DNA of 64,000 nt from Latrodectus hesperus (Eukaryota > Arthropoda > Arachnida > Araneae > Theridiidae): assembly GCA_037975125.1 (NCBI GenBank), contig CM075853.1:74542609-74606608 (forward strand). The letters run 5' to 3'. Position numbers and translations under genes: made by a program. Numbering within the stretch: the stretch's first letter is position 1; each line of letters begins with the position of its first letter. Below are positions 23,206-37,000 of this stretch, one piece after another. The notes under the pieces are model-generated. The model made no database searches, had not been told where the DNA came from, and worked only from the letters and a program-made list of their open reading frames with translations.

Positions 23206-24912
23206 TATTGTTTTATAATTAATACTTTATTTCATCGCTCCTTATTTTTCAGTGCTATCGGTATTATTATAAACACCTTGCCATTTACTTTTTTGGCTTA
23301 ATGTTTTTTCTTAAATGATGCTCTGTCGAAAGAAAATTAATTCCCAAGGGGGATTTTCCATTGGAAGTTACATGATTGGTATTCAAGACGAGTATATATT
23401 TATATTTTAACTAACACCCAAATTTAAAATTCTCTATTTTTAAATTATATAAAGTTCTAAGACGTAATTTTAAGACTCAGAAAGTTCCCAAAATTTATAC
23501 AGGGCTTTTAAAGACGAGGATTTGTTTGAATGAATAATAAGAAAGTTCAAATATTTCGCAACACAAGAGGGACTTTTATTTTACAATAGTATAAAAGTTT
23601 TATTATTCAAAATACATTTAAAATGATGGCTGTCAATTACAGTTGCCACCTGGAATTGTAGGATGCCATGTTCCACAGATGACTAAAGTGAAGAAATGTC
23701 GTGGGAAATGCTAGAAACAATCGTAATGAAATGCTGACTTTAAAATCGTATACAGTATTCTAAATTACACGACTTATGAGATGTCTCTAGTTCCAAAACC
23801 AAAAGTGCCATGAATTAAAGCCTAAGGATTAGAAAAGCAATAGATCTCGATAGTAGCGTCTGGTAATAATTATGAAAACTGTCTTAACACAAGGTTTAAT
23901 GTATGTCAATATCTCTATGTTGCATAAAATTCTCATATACTTGCAAATATAGAATTTCTTCTGTAATAAATATGTTCAAATATATAAAAGCAATGTCCGG
24001 TGGGTATGTTACTCTATATCTAACACCCAATTCCTTGAACAAATACGAGTCGAGAATGAAATGCAATAAAAATAAATTACACCAAGACTTTAGATGACTA
24101 CAGTGGAACCTATATGAATGTGAATTTTCTAGTTTCCAAATTCGGCAATTGAAAATATTCACCGAAACGTACAATTGAAAGTGCACTTCAACCTTCTTAA
24201 TGATATTTTTCGACCCCCCATTTTGAATTAATCTCAGAACAAACAAGCAACTAAAAGGAAAATTGGTGTCGACTTTTCAAATTATATATGAAGAAGCGAC
24301 TTCTACACAATTTGAAGCTCCTATAGAGGATGACGGTGGATACTCTCTATAATTTTCTAGGCAGTTTAACGCAACAAATTCAATTTTTACCATACGACTG
24401 GTACTGGTACTAGCATGTATGTTGGTCTAGCATTACCATCTTTTATCTGAAGTGCAACATTCTCTAATGCTTTTATTGAAAGAAATTATCCTCGAGAACG
24501 AATATTAAATGAATCTATTTCTTCAAATTTGGCTGACAATAATCGAAGATTTCTGACAATTAATATATCATTTCATATTTTTTTTAAAAATTCTAAATTT
24601 ATTTAGATCAACTACTGATGGTATATAATATTTGTGTGTGTTAAACCATTCAATTGATATTTTGTGCCAATACAATGTCTTACCTTTTAATCTGAAATAA
24701 ATTTTCATCTCTGAGAACAATAGTTTTTCAATTTTTTTCTGTACTGCAATTTTTTAGTTTATTGCATGCTCTCATGATACTTATTAATTTATGTTATCAG
24801 TCGCCTATTATATTTTTACAGGAACCACCCACACATTTGCATCCCAAAGTGTCAGTTAAATATTTATGAATGCGCGCAGTTCTTTAAAATATCTTGTAAT
24901 CTTGGTTGTTGT
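23206..24912. other. Stretch with an unassigned minus-strand ORF (116 codons)
   Basis: Minus-strand ORF 23896-24246 (starts MFVLRLIQNGGSKN) is longer than expected for this AT content, and its surroundings are less AT-rich than the flanks. I do not recognise a domain. The opening segment faintly recalls the C-terminal end of mariner-type transposases (NGGH block), but this is weak. No splice sites or promoter could be supported. Confidence 0.3.

Positions 24913-24999
<87 letters not shown>
24913..24999. repeat. Compound (TG)n(TA)n microsatellite
   Basis: About 11 TG units (24913-24934) pass directly into about 32 TA units. Confidence 0.95.
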
Positions 25000-25000
<1 letters not shown>

Positions 25001-25998
25001 CTTTTGTTTTTGCTAAAAGCATGTTCTAATTAGAAACATTTAGACATCAATCTCCAGAAATTACGCGATTTATTTTACTATTGAAGAAGAGAAAGCAAGG
25101 AGCTAAATTTAATCAATTAAAGCGTTATGAAACATTTAAGATAAGCACGACAGAAATTACTTTCAGCAGGAAAAATGCTCATGTTATTATAAAATTAGAT
25201 GGATCGCAACTAATGGATGTCTAGTGGATATCTGGATATCATGAAAACGGATAGATACCGTTTGGAAGTTTTACATAACCCTAGAGGTATGCTAGATCTC
25301 TCAAGGATATCTGTCAAATGTTCTGATATCCGTGAGATAATCATACCAGATATAATTCGTTTTCTAAGTGATATCCAAATGCTATTTAACAAGGCTTTAG
25401 ATACCTCTTTTGATTATTTCCAATTCTTATCTTTCAAGAATTAAATATATACCAGAATTAAAAAAAATGCAAGCTGTTCTTATGGAATTTTTATCATATA
25501 TTTATGTGACTTTGCTTATAGTTTTTAATATAAATATTTATAAAGGAAATATTTATATTAAAAATTTATAAAGGAAATATATTTTTTTATATTTTTTATA
25601 TAGGAAATACTATGAAACAAAATACATTTCCCAACAGTTATGCAATATATAAGTTTTTCTTATAATTCCATACTAAAATTAATTTATTAAATTAAATATT
25701 TAGTTTCAAATTAAAAATTTCTGAAATGATGTTAATTTTTTCATTGTTCGGTACACAAACATAGTATGATTTAATTTTATGAAATATAATTTAGATTTAA
25801 TTATACATTCAATATCTTTGTTATTTTTTCAGATTTATGAAATAGATTAAAAAATAAGTAAACTAATTTGGAACTTTTGAATTAACACACTGCTTTTTAT
25901 TTTAGCAATTCATTTCTGTTAATTTTAATGTACATAAGGCATGATGTTTTAGTGTAAAGAAATAAGGAGAACTATTTCTAAATGAAGACTATAATCAG

Positions 25999-26255
25999 GG
26001 AAGGATCAAGAAATCATGTAGGGGCATTCTCATATATGTGAGAATTCTCTAATACGAAATTCTAAATAGAATTGTAAATTTCCTACTGTTATTTTTCATT
26101 GGACACTTTAATCAGAGAAGAGGGAGACTTTAATAATGGAAGGATCCATTATACTTATGAGAGAATGCCCCTACCTGACTTGATGTAAATACGAAATTCT
26201 AAATGTAATTACAAATGACCTACGATTGTTTTTCATTGGACACTTTATCACGAAA
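25999..26255. repeat. Tandem pair of about 139-bp units with inverted central segment
   Basis: Two imperfect copies start with GGAAGGATC (25999 and about 26138) and share a 60-bp right part (AATACGAAATTCTAAAT to TTTTTCATTGGACACTTTA, at about 26050-26112 and 26188-26249). The middle of about 40 bp is inverted between the copies: GTAGGGGCATTCTC at 26018-26031 and its exact complement GAGAATGCCCCTAC at 26161-26174, with ATCAAG/TCA flanks also matching in inverted sense. Confidence 0.75.
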
Positions 26256-26983
26256 TAATAATTCGATTTTTCACTTCCAGACAATGAACTTGAAACCAAA
26301 AAATGAAGCTTATATATTGTATGTCAATGAATCACTAGTAAAGTGAATTTCGATAAGATATTTTGTATAATAGTAAATTCAAAATCTCTTATGAGATTCT
26401 TTAGGGCATTAGCATCTAATTTTAGAATTTACGTTTTGAGTGTAAACAAGTTTTTAAATTGATGGAAACCAATTTAAATGTCAGCAGGTTTAGATGAAGA
26501 ATATGTGTAATATTTTTTGCTTAAATGTGAAGATGTTACATATTATTTAAGGAATATATAAATGAATGCACACTCAATATTTACTTTTAATTTTACAAGG
26601 AATTTATGTAAATTATTTTGAGCATAAAAATTTGTTTTCAAGAAATCACTAATAAATGCAGTTAAATTATAAGCTTAGCCTGAAAATATGTAAGATGTGT
26701 ATTGTTTCATTCACATATTTTATGATATTTTTGGGTGATTAATAATTTTAATGAAGACTTGTTACTAGAAACTATAAAATTTTGATTTTATAGAGGAAAA
26801 AAAAATGAGTGGAAGTTTATATATGGAAACTCATAAATATAAGTAATTATATAATGTAGTTTATGTGTGTATTAATTTTTTTTATTTAATTCTAAGGGAA
26901 TTTAAATTTAGATATACAGTATATAAGAAATTATAAATTGTGCGCAGATTATTTAGAAATTTTTTTGTAAATAACTACAAAGG

Positions 26984-26993
26984 AAAAAAAAAA
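26984..26993 (-). terminator. Pol III T-run terminator for tRNA-Thr
   Basis: Ten consecutive T on the minus strand begin 11 bases after the mature tRNA 3' end, as RNA polymerase III requires. Confidence 0.85.
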
Positions 26994-27003
26994 TATCTTT
27001 CAA

Positions 27004-27076
27004 GGCACCGACGAGATTCGAACTCGTGATCTCCTGTTTACTAGACAGGCGCTTTAACCAACTAAGCCACGGCGCC
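27004..27076 (-). tRNA. tRNA-Thr (AGT)
   Basis: A 73-nt cloverleaf on the minus strand. The acceptor stem GGCGCCG pairs with CGGTGCC (one G-U). The A box is in TGGCTTAGTTGG, the anticodon arm is CCTGT-CTAGTAA-ACAGG with anticodon AGT at loop positions 34-36, and the T arm/B box is GAGTTCGAATCTC. No CCA is encoded and there is no intron, as usual for a nuclear gene. A run of ten A on the plus strand (26984-26993) gives a T-run Pol III terminator about 10 bases after the 3' end. Confidence 0.95.
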
Positions 27077-27620
27077 TCACTCAAACTGTAAAAATTTTAT
27101 ATTAACTACAAATACCAATATATTACATTAGAAATAAATTTTAATCACACATTTAAAGGTAAAAACCTCAATATACTATCTACTATTTTGTTTGATAGGA
27201 ATATAGTACTTTTTTACTATTTAATAATTGAATTTATCGCGTTTTATTTGAGTTTATAGTCAAATACGGAATGCAATATTGTAAGAATATAAAATAACGT
27301 TTTAACTTAATGAATTTACTTTTGAGTTCATAATTTGCATTTTTTTTGTGTAAAACAATTATTTTTCACTAGAAAACAAACTTTTATTTAAAAAAAAATA
27401 TTTTTAAATTCTCAAAGTTTATAGAAATTCATAAATATAAAAACTGTTGTATTATACATTACTTTTTAATTTATTAAATTCAATTATAAGCATATTTTTA
27501 ATATAAAACTGAAGAATATTCATAGTATATTTATTATTCACTTTCAGTAAAAACTAAAAAATATTCATACATTATTTATTTTTCACATTTAATTATGCTG
27601 TTTTGTAGAAATCCTATTAG

Positions 27621-28022
27621 AAAATTTTTGTAAGAAGTGGTTGATACTGCCATCTAATATTGTTGTAAGTCATTATTTACATTTTTCGAAAAAATTTAAA
27701 TTAAAATTTATAATTTGAATTTAATCGTAGATATTCTATAAATAAAAATGAGTAATAAAAATATTGTCTATTTTAAATATTCACAGCAATAAGAAATTAA
27801 AATTTTGTACTCCTAAAAACGTTTTAATTTTTATCTTTCCAACACAAAATGGAATAAAAAGAAATATTTTGCATTTAAAACATATTAGTCCAACAGTTAC
27901 TGAATTTTAATCATCAGAATTTTCAATTTAAGACTTATTTTTTTCCAACGGATAAAAATGTATGGTAACTTTCATCAACGCCAGATGGCAGTACCAACTA
28001 TTCTTTGATAAAATTTTTTACT
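27621..28022. mobile_element. MITE-like element with long imperfect inverted ends, about 400 bp
   Basis: The segment around 27621-27690 (AAAATTTTTG...GGTTGATACTGCCATCT...TTGTTG...TACATTTTT) reappears in inverse orientation at about 27955-28020, where the complement reads AAAATTTTATC...AGTTGGTACTGCCATCT...TTGATG...TACATTTTT. About 65 bp align with scattered mismatches and a perfect core TACTGCCATCT. The interior is AT-rich and non-coding. This is the architecture of a small non-autonomous DNA transposon or foldback element. The target duplication is not resolvable in the AT-rich flanks. Confidence 0.55.
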
Positions 28023-31000
28023 GGAATTGTTACTTTATATATCCATATTTGTGGATAGTAAATAAACAATGAATATTGCTGAGTTTTTACTAAAATGATG
28101 AATCAAATTATTGTAAAATGTTAATTTTTATTCTTAATTTACTAAAATAAATAAATTTAATTTGATTATAATTAGATTAAACAAGTATGATAGTGAAAAA
28201 TTAGTTTTTTTTTAGTGTTTTCTACAAATGTATCTTCTTTAATAGTTAGGTGAATAAGTAATGATCAAACTCTTTTATTTCATTTTTTAAATAAAATTTT
28301 TATTCGCTTTTGCATAAGCACAGTATTTTTGCAGAAAGAAAAAAATATTCCATAACTTACATAGCTCAATACAATATGCTTATACAATTTGACAATCTAC
28401 AATGGTGGGCATATTCTGCATATTTTCTGCATGGCAGTTTGATAAAGCAAAAACATACCTACTATATATATTGAGATCTTTCAAAAATTACTCTGCATAT
28501 CTTAGCATATACTCATGTACTCTCACATTTTTTTCTGGTATTATAATAATGCATGATAATATCATTCCTCGTACAAGTGAGCTTGTGAAAAATATTTCTA
28601 ATGCAGAAACAATGCAGAGTATGGAACGGCTAGTTTGCTCTTTTGTTCAAAATTTTATATTGAAGATTTTGAATAAACTCAAAGACACATTGTAACAAAA
28701 CCAATACGTTACTTTTTCTCTCCGGGAATATTAATTTAGGTTTTTCTTGCAAGAAAAAGAGGATTTCTTAAAATCTTAGCTACTTCTATCGCATTTATAA
28801 ATTCACAAGTGATCTTAAAAAAGTAAGGTTGCCAACAATACCTATTCAAGGAAACGTCTCGCCATTAATGAAAAATGTGCTTTGATTTTTTTGTTTTTAT
28901 AATATTTTTTGAACACTTATTTCTGGTGTATATATTTCAGTTTGGCTACTTACATGTATTTCAGTTCGTGTGCTTACATTTTTAAGGTTTTAAGTTTTAC
29001 CAATTGTTTATTTTGGTGAAATAACATTCCTCTTCTTTTCTTTGTGATGAATTAAAATTTAAAAGACTATTTATTTTAAATTTGCTATGAACTGTTGTTA
29101 TGAAAATGTGGTAGAAAATATACTAATATTAAATAATTATAATTTATTTTCTTTCAAAATTCTTTGGCAAAGTTAAAATTCTCAAAATATTTTTTGAACT
29201 AATTCATGCACCGAACTATTCCCACATAACAAAAAATTCCAGCCCGTTGCTCCATTTTTAATCAGAAACTTTATATTTGTTAATCAGTTTGGTCTATTAA
29301 TTATGCTTAAATTATAATGAAAAAACCCCTAATTTCAATACAGCTCTTTATTATGATATTGAATAAATAAGAGATTAAAAAAAAAAAACTCTTTAAAAGG
29401 GAGTTATTTTGAATAATATAATGTTGAACTTAAATAACAGTTAAAACCATTAATAAATAGTTTAAATCCAGTAATTTACATATGTAAACATACATATTGA
29501 TTTTTTAAGATATAGAAAATGTGCTCTGTAAAGAAAACGTGCAAATTATGCATTGATTTATCTAAAACACAGTATTAAGAACATGTAATTCATTTCCATT
29601 TTGTGCAGGTTAGGCTTATCATATAGATAAGCCTCATCACACAGTATAAAATGTAAATAAATCATGGAAGCTTTCTCGAATTATCCTATAATAGAATGTG
29701 CTTTGTGTGAGTATAAAACTGTAGAACAAATATATTTTTATTTAAGTTTCTTCTTCATTATTTATTTAGTACATTATTATCAATGACTTAAAATTTGTTG
29801 CAGAAAATGACATTGGATATTTGTTACAAATTAATTTAAAAAGATTGGAAGGATGCATAACTTCAGTCAGTTAGTGCATACTATGAAAAGAACCTTAAAA
29901 GCTTCTGTTGTTTGGAATACACAAAAGCATTAAAGCTAAGGATAATCAAGCATTAAGTATTATAAAAATAATTTTTAAAATACTGGATAAAATGTAATTA
30001 ATTTTACCTGAAAAAACCTGTCCATATTAACTTATTGTCAAATATACTTTTACTTTAATGCAATTTTTTAGAAGTATATTAACGTGATAAATATCTTATA
30101 TTGTTATTTCAAAAATTGGTTTTACTAATAGAAGCGCCTTTATTTATGTAAAAAATATTTTGCGAGATCTTAACTTTTTTCAATTAATTTTTAGATTGTA
30201 AAAATAATTTTAAAAATAGAAAATTAAAAAGAAAAAGAAAATTATTAATAAAAAGAATTTTTTTTTCAAAATGAAAAATTATACTCCTTGATTCTGCAAA
30301 TAAAAATATTTATTTGTTAAAATTATTTTTCTATTTTTATGATCAGGTACTCATTTAAATTTCTTTGTTTTAAAGATTTTATTAAAATTTATAAAATTAA
30401 TTCCCCCAACTTTATTCTAAATCATCAATCATATTTAAATCATATACATCTGAGTATATAATTAAAAAATCCACAAGTGTTTCTTTCAATGAATATAAAA
30501 TTTTTGATCAAATCTCTTGCACTGCATGATTTCGTTTTTATGAATGTATGATGAAGTACATTTCACTGGATATAATTCGATTAATGTTTAAAATTGTGTA
30601 TTTATATATATATCTTTAGAAAAATAATTTGAAAATGGATTTTTTTTATGTTGATTCGAAAATGTAAATATATTTTGAAAATTTGCAATGTTTCAATTCC
30701 ATTGTATGTTATTTTTTTGAAGTAATTTTCTCTAATTAAAGAAATTTAGAAATTCTCGACTTTGTATTTCAGTTACAAACAAGTAGACTCTTAAGCTTAT
30801 ATTTAGTTTTCCCGAAGAGTTAGTGATCTTTGACAAGAAGTGATCAATATAAAACGCATAAGTTAAGGTTTTTTTTTTTTTAAATTTAATTTCTGGATAT
30901 GTTAATCAACATTATATAAGAAAGACTATATTATTATGTATTTTATAGATAATTTTGCTGCATGAGAGCTCAATAAGCAAAATTATGTTTTTGAATAAAT

Positions 31001-34000
31001 CAGAGTTTATCTGAGCAAAATAAAACTGATCCTATAATATTTTTGAGATGTAAAGACAAAATTAAAAAATATTTTCGTTTATATTTCACACATAAAAGCA
31101 TGTGTTTTTTGTTGTTGAATCAAAGTTTTTTTCCATTTTAAAATTTCTTTTCACTTTATGATTTACATAAAAAAATCAATAATTTACATGTCATTGATTA
31201 AAATGTGAGTTCTAAAAATATATTTGATGAATTTTAAATTTAAATATTTATATTAAATACTCATTCTTAATTATTCATTGTAAAAAAGTTACATTACAAG
31301 TTAAAGTAAAATCTAAGAAAAAATAATAAAGATTATAATTTTGCAATAAAAATATTTTAATTTTAATCATCTCCATGGCTCCCTTAATTAATAATTGTTT
31401 GTCTATGTGTAATTTAATTAACACATATTTTGTTTTAATACAAAAAAAAAAAGAAAAAAAAACAAGTAATCGGTAATGATGAATTACATGAATTACTAGT
31501 CGCCATTCCAGAAGTTGAGGAAGTACTCTTCTGCGGAGTATAGTCTTGTTTAGTATTGCAGTGACAATATCTATTTATACGAGGCAAGATTTTCAAATCT
31601 TCCATGTATTTTTTAAAGTTTTGGCATTAATTTAAGTTAAGAAGAAGAAAAAAAAGCAAGGAAATATTAACATATTTACATGTAACAAAAACGGAACTGT
31701 AGCTGTATGAAAATAAAAAAAGAATCGGTTTTTAAGAAAACAAGTAGACTCTTAAGCTTATATCTTATGAAATATTTATAGTTTTGGAATGTAAACTTCC
31801 TTTTGTTATTTATACGTCTAAAGGCAGGATATTCTAAAGTGTATTCTGTGTATCATTAAAAAGTAAAATCTTTTCGTAGATAAAACAAAGGACATAGTCT
31901 TTGAAGTGAAATACCGAAATTAATGTATCTTTATTTCTATTCAGATCTCATTGATTGACTTAAATAATTAATTTCATTTCTTAGAAATCCTTCTTATCTT
32001 AATCAATTTTATTTACTTTTTTATTAGATTGTTTTTTTCATTACATTTACTTAATGTTATTTCTTTGCACTTCATTTCTCTTGTGGTTAATACAAAATTC
32101 GTTTTCATTAATCAATCGAATTAAATGTTCTCTTCAGAAGTAAACATATTTTTTCACAATTATGCATAATTTAAATTTATTTACTTTTTCTAACTTATTT
32201 ATCTGATTTGAATTTCAATAATACTTTTTTAGAAAAAAATCTTATCATAAATAAAAGATGAGAAAGAAAACAAATTTTTTCAACTCACATCTTAAGGTAT
32301 GATTTTTTAATTTATTAAATTTTGTTTTAGTTCTAGATGCAGATTAGTAAAGTCCATCTTTAACGTGTTCATAAACCTGTTCATAAAATGAAGCAAAGTT
32401 TTGCATAACATTGTGGGAAAAGTGACAAAATTTGAAACTGTGTATAACATTTTTCGTAAACAGTCTTAAGTTCCTTATTTAAATAAATTAAAAAAATTTA
32501 CAATGATTTTAATAATCAGTATATATGGAGGGCTTACATTATTTATAGTAAAAAGTTTAACATTTATATAGAAACATTATTCTAGATAATTATTATGATA
32601 AATAAGGCTAGTAAAAATAAAGGTATAATTATAAAATTTAAAATCCCTAACTAATGCAATTTAATTATATGGAAATGGAAAAATTAGGCATACTTTGGGG
32701 TTGGTTAAGTTGTTGCTCCAAGTAATTGTGCTTTCGTTCGCATTTCTTATGAAAAAGATCTGCATTTTTGAGTTAATAGATTTTCTCGTTAAGCAAGTTT
32801 AAATTTTTGTTGTGTAATGTTTTATTAAAAACAACACCTATGGATGTTCACAGTCGATAAATTTTTAACCATTTCTAACAGAAAATTGTACTTCTTTCTC
32901 TAAAATATATTTTAAGATTACGGCTGGGGTTGACAACATGTCATATATATTTTCAGATAAAACAAAATTTCAGTTTCCATGTTATTGATTTATGGCCAGT
33001 GGATATTAATCTTTTGAAAATTATAAATTTTTATTCCATGGTAAACCTAGACATGGTAGTGTTATACAGTAAAAGAAGTTTGGTATATTTAGAAAAACTG
33101 TATGGAAGTTTGTGAATTTAAAGCAAAAGTCAAATTAAAAAAGAGCTCATTTATAAGATCACTTAATACAAAGTAAAGAATAGTTTTATTATTTTTATTG
33201 TATTCAAATTTCACTAATTTTGTTTATCAGCTTTCAAAAGCAGATGCATATATTTACCTTGTTATGCTTTTGGAAATTTTAATAAGCCTCAAACTATTTT
33301 ATTCTTTATGTATTTTATAATCAAATCTGCAATTCTAGTTTTTTTTATAACGTGGAAGACCTCAGTTCTGTTTTGTAGCAACTATTGCTTTGCAGGCATG
33401 ACTTGACATTGTTTTAAATATAAACGAAAATCAAAAACAAAGAAACAAAGTGTGTTCTCCAGTTTTCAACAACTCTTAATATGCAACTTATTTGTTGTAC
33501 TTGATAAAAATGTTGACAAAAAAATGGTATAAAAATTTTTTTTGATAAAAATGTTGACATTAATACATTGAAGTAAACATCAATCATATAATATTAGACT
33601 AAGCATCAATAATAGAAACAAATATTCAACTTTAGTTAACTTAATAATGAATATCTATATAAAACGCATAATCAAACAATAGTTAACTTATTAATGAATA
33701 CAATTAATATATACTCTTATAATAATAATTAATATATACTTTTATATAAATAATATTATTTCATTTTAGTTAAAAAGGAAATAATTTCAGCAGCTAAAAT
33801 CAAAAATTTAGTTAAATAATTAATTTTTAACAATGCTTCTTTAGTTAAATATTCCTTTTATAGGTAACTGCAACCATAAGTCATCCATTAGAAATCATTG
33901 AGTGATTTTGACCACTATAAATGCCTCTTAAGTCTCATCATAAGACATTTAATAGATCATTTATAAATATTGTGCAACTATTTATTGAATCACAATGGAA

Positions 34001-37000
34001 GATGGGAATAACGCCAAGTACAATACGTGTATTTTATCATACCAAAATTATTAAATCTCTCTTAAGATTTTCTCTAAATAATAAGAAACGTAGGTAAAAT
34101 TTAAAATAAAAAATTAATATGTAAATTAATATTCCTAAATAATTGATTAAGTATATAAGCAGCATCGGAAAATAATAATAAATACATTTATAAATATTTA
34201 TGGAGTAAGATATTTTGACATACGATTTGACAATATTTTTGTTTTCCAGTTCTCATTCGGATTTCAGAGCATTAGAAACCAAACCATAAGCAGAAGGATT
34301 GAAAAGCTGTTTACAGACCACTCATAAGAATATTTAATCTTCACTCGCCTGGAAAATTATCTAAAGAAAATATATTTTAGAACAATATTAAATTTAACTT
34401 TAATGATTTTTATAATCATAAGTGAAAATTTTATTATTACATATTAAATTAAATTTAATTATTACATAATATAACTTCGATTATTACATATTATTAGTCA
34501 GTTTAACATAATTACCTAACTCTACTATAAATAAACATTTACAAAAGGAGATATGAAGTAAACTTAAAATTATTTAATTGTACGCGCTTGAAAATCAAAT
34601 CAATTTCTTTCAAGAAATAATTCTCATCATAGTTCTCAATCACACTTTTACATGGACTGAGAATTATGAGAATTAAAAAAAGTAACTTATCTATCGATCT
34701 GAATATTAAAAATTTCTATATTAATATTAAAAAAAATTCTAATATTAAAGAGCTTCGTGTGTTTTTAAAGATTTTTGATATAGTTTTTATCTATCTGAAA
34801 ATAAACATTTTCCACCACCATTTGTGTATATGTGCTAATTTCAAAAAAGTAATTGTGAACAATGCAGTGATGAGGAGTACGATGTACGAAGATATTTTTA
34901 TCATGCTTTTTTACGGAATGATATGGTTAAGAATTAATTTCTAAGAGAAGTAATAGTAAGCTGTCATAATAGTCCTCGTTGTCCTCTGTCCACAACCTAC
35001 ACATATAATAAGTCTAATAATAATGACAGCAATATGCCCACCAAATTCCACTCCATCAACAATTTGACTGTATTTTTGAACTCCAGAAGATCTAGGGACA
35101 ATGAGTTCTAGTTTACTGAGATAAAACTACGGTTGCTATCTCTAAAACCTATATATATATAGTATCATCTTTGCCATTTTGTTTCACAATCAAATTGGAC
35201 AAAAGTGCTTGAAGGAAATATTATTTTTTAGCAACCAATCATGTTTTCCTCTTAATATAGACAATCACTTTGTAAATATGTTATGGCGAGGCTATAAAGG
35301 ATAGAAATCAACATTTCCAGCGGCACATGGTATTTTATTTGCAGCGCTTGTTTAGAGAATGATCAATAGGAAATGACATTTTTTTTCATATAATGAAATT
35401 TTCTCACTATCAATGTCTTAGTATTTTGCAGTCAGCAGTAATGCTTATGGTATTTATATAAATTTCTATTTTTCAGACTGACAACACTCGGGATATATTG
35501 CAACATTTTGCAACAATGTATTTAAAGTGTCAATATCAATATTGCTGAATTAAGAAATTAGTCATAAGAACATTTAACATTTGAACAGATTTTGGATGCG
35601 TTATATACACAATTTCATTCGTATAAGAATGATTCTAAGCTTTTTCAGCAGTTGTTGAATTTGAATAGAAACTACTGCAGTAAGATATCCAGTTAACCAA
35701 CTCGATATCTATACAAACTATATCCAGCTAACCAACCCCAAATCTTTTCAAATATGCTTATATAGCTGCCAAAAAGGCTATTACGAATTGAACTCGAACA
35801 ATGTTTTATGTCTAATACATTAATAAATAATAAGTTGTTTTATTGTTTTGTTAATTTAATCATTTATTGAAACACTATACACATACCTAATTCAGTATTT
35901 GGGTCTCAATCATTTATGGGTGAATGTATTTTTGTGTAACGAAATGAACATTGTTAATTGAAATAACTAGCGTTTCTCTAATTTAAATATTATACATAAA
36001 ATCTAATCATCGACTGAATACATCATTTAATCATATTAAATTTTAGAAAAAAAAATGTTTTTTATTTATTCAATTTCTTTTGCTTTAAAGCGGACGGCTT
36101 TTTTTATAGGAATATTGTCTATCGAATGGTTTATGGGACAGTTAGATTTTTAATTAAATATCTAAGTCTCTTAAGAATGTTCTGCTCGATTTATTTTTTC
36201 ATTAACTATTATTTTCATTTATGTTTAGTGCCTGAAGATTTCATTCAACCTTTTGTTTAGATATTATAATCATAAGCATATCGAGAAATGTAAAATGCCA
36301 GGTCATTTTCAAAATATAAGTAAATTTATTATTAAACCGGGAAATCTATGCCAATATAATTAATTAAAAGTTATATAATTCTGAGGTTTCCTTTAGTGAA
36401 AAAATTATCTGAAAATTCCGATCCCTTTAGAAAATAGTTACAGAAAGCTTCATCATATTTAATTAAAAAAAGCTTTTTCTCGCAAGTAAAAAAAAAAAAA
36501 ATAAATAAAACGAAATTTACTTTTTTCTTTTATGCATTTTAGAATTTTAATGGAGCTTTTTTCGCTTTTAGTTGACAATGATTTTTTCTCTAAGTAATCT
36601 AATTTTGTAAGTAACTATCTAAAAAATCTAATCGTAATTCCTATAATCTAAATTTGCAATGCTTTTTTTTTTGGATTTTACAACACACATGCGATTTCTG
36701 ATGACGTTTGTATTTTTCTCATATTTGATGAAATCGGGATGACTTAAATTCTTATTAGTTAACTGAGAGTCGTATTTTACAAGTAAAAGTACATAACATT
36801 TTTGAAAATTTAAGTTCTCAGAGAAACTCATAGTTAAATATATTCTCACAGTTTTTCATCGAAATTAAAAATTTTCTTATTTTAACTCTCACTTATCACG
36901 AGAAAAACAAACCTTTTTTTTTCCAGAAAGTGGGATGATCAGAATGTACATTCCTTCGAAAACAAATATAATTAACAAATTTCTCGATTAGCCATGCACG

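Larger units (their letters stand above)
25000..27003. other. AT-rich intergenic stretch with local repeats
   Basis: No gene supported. It contains five GATATC palindromes within 150 bp (25227-25375), spanned by overlapping ORFs on both strands, and the tandem repeat described in the next entry. Confidence 0.6.
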
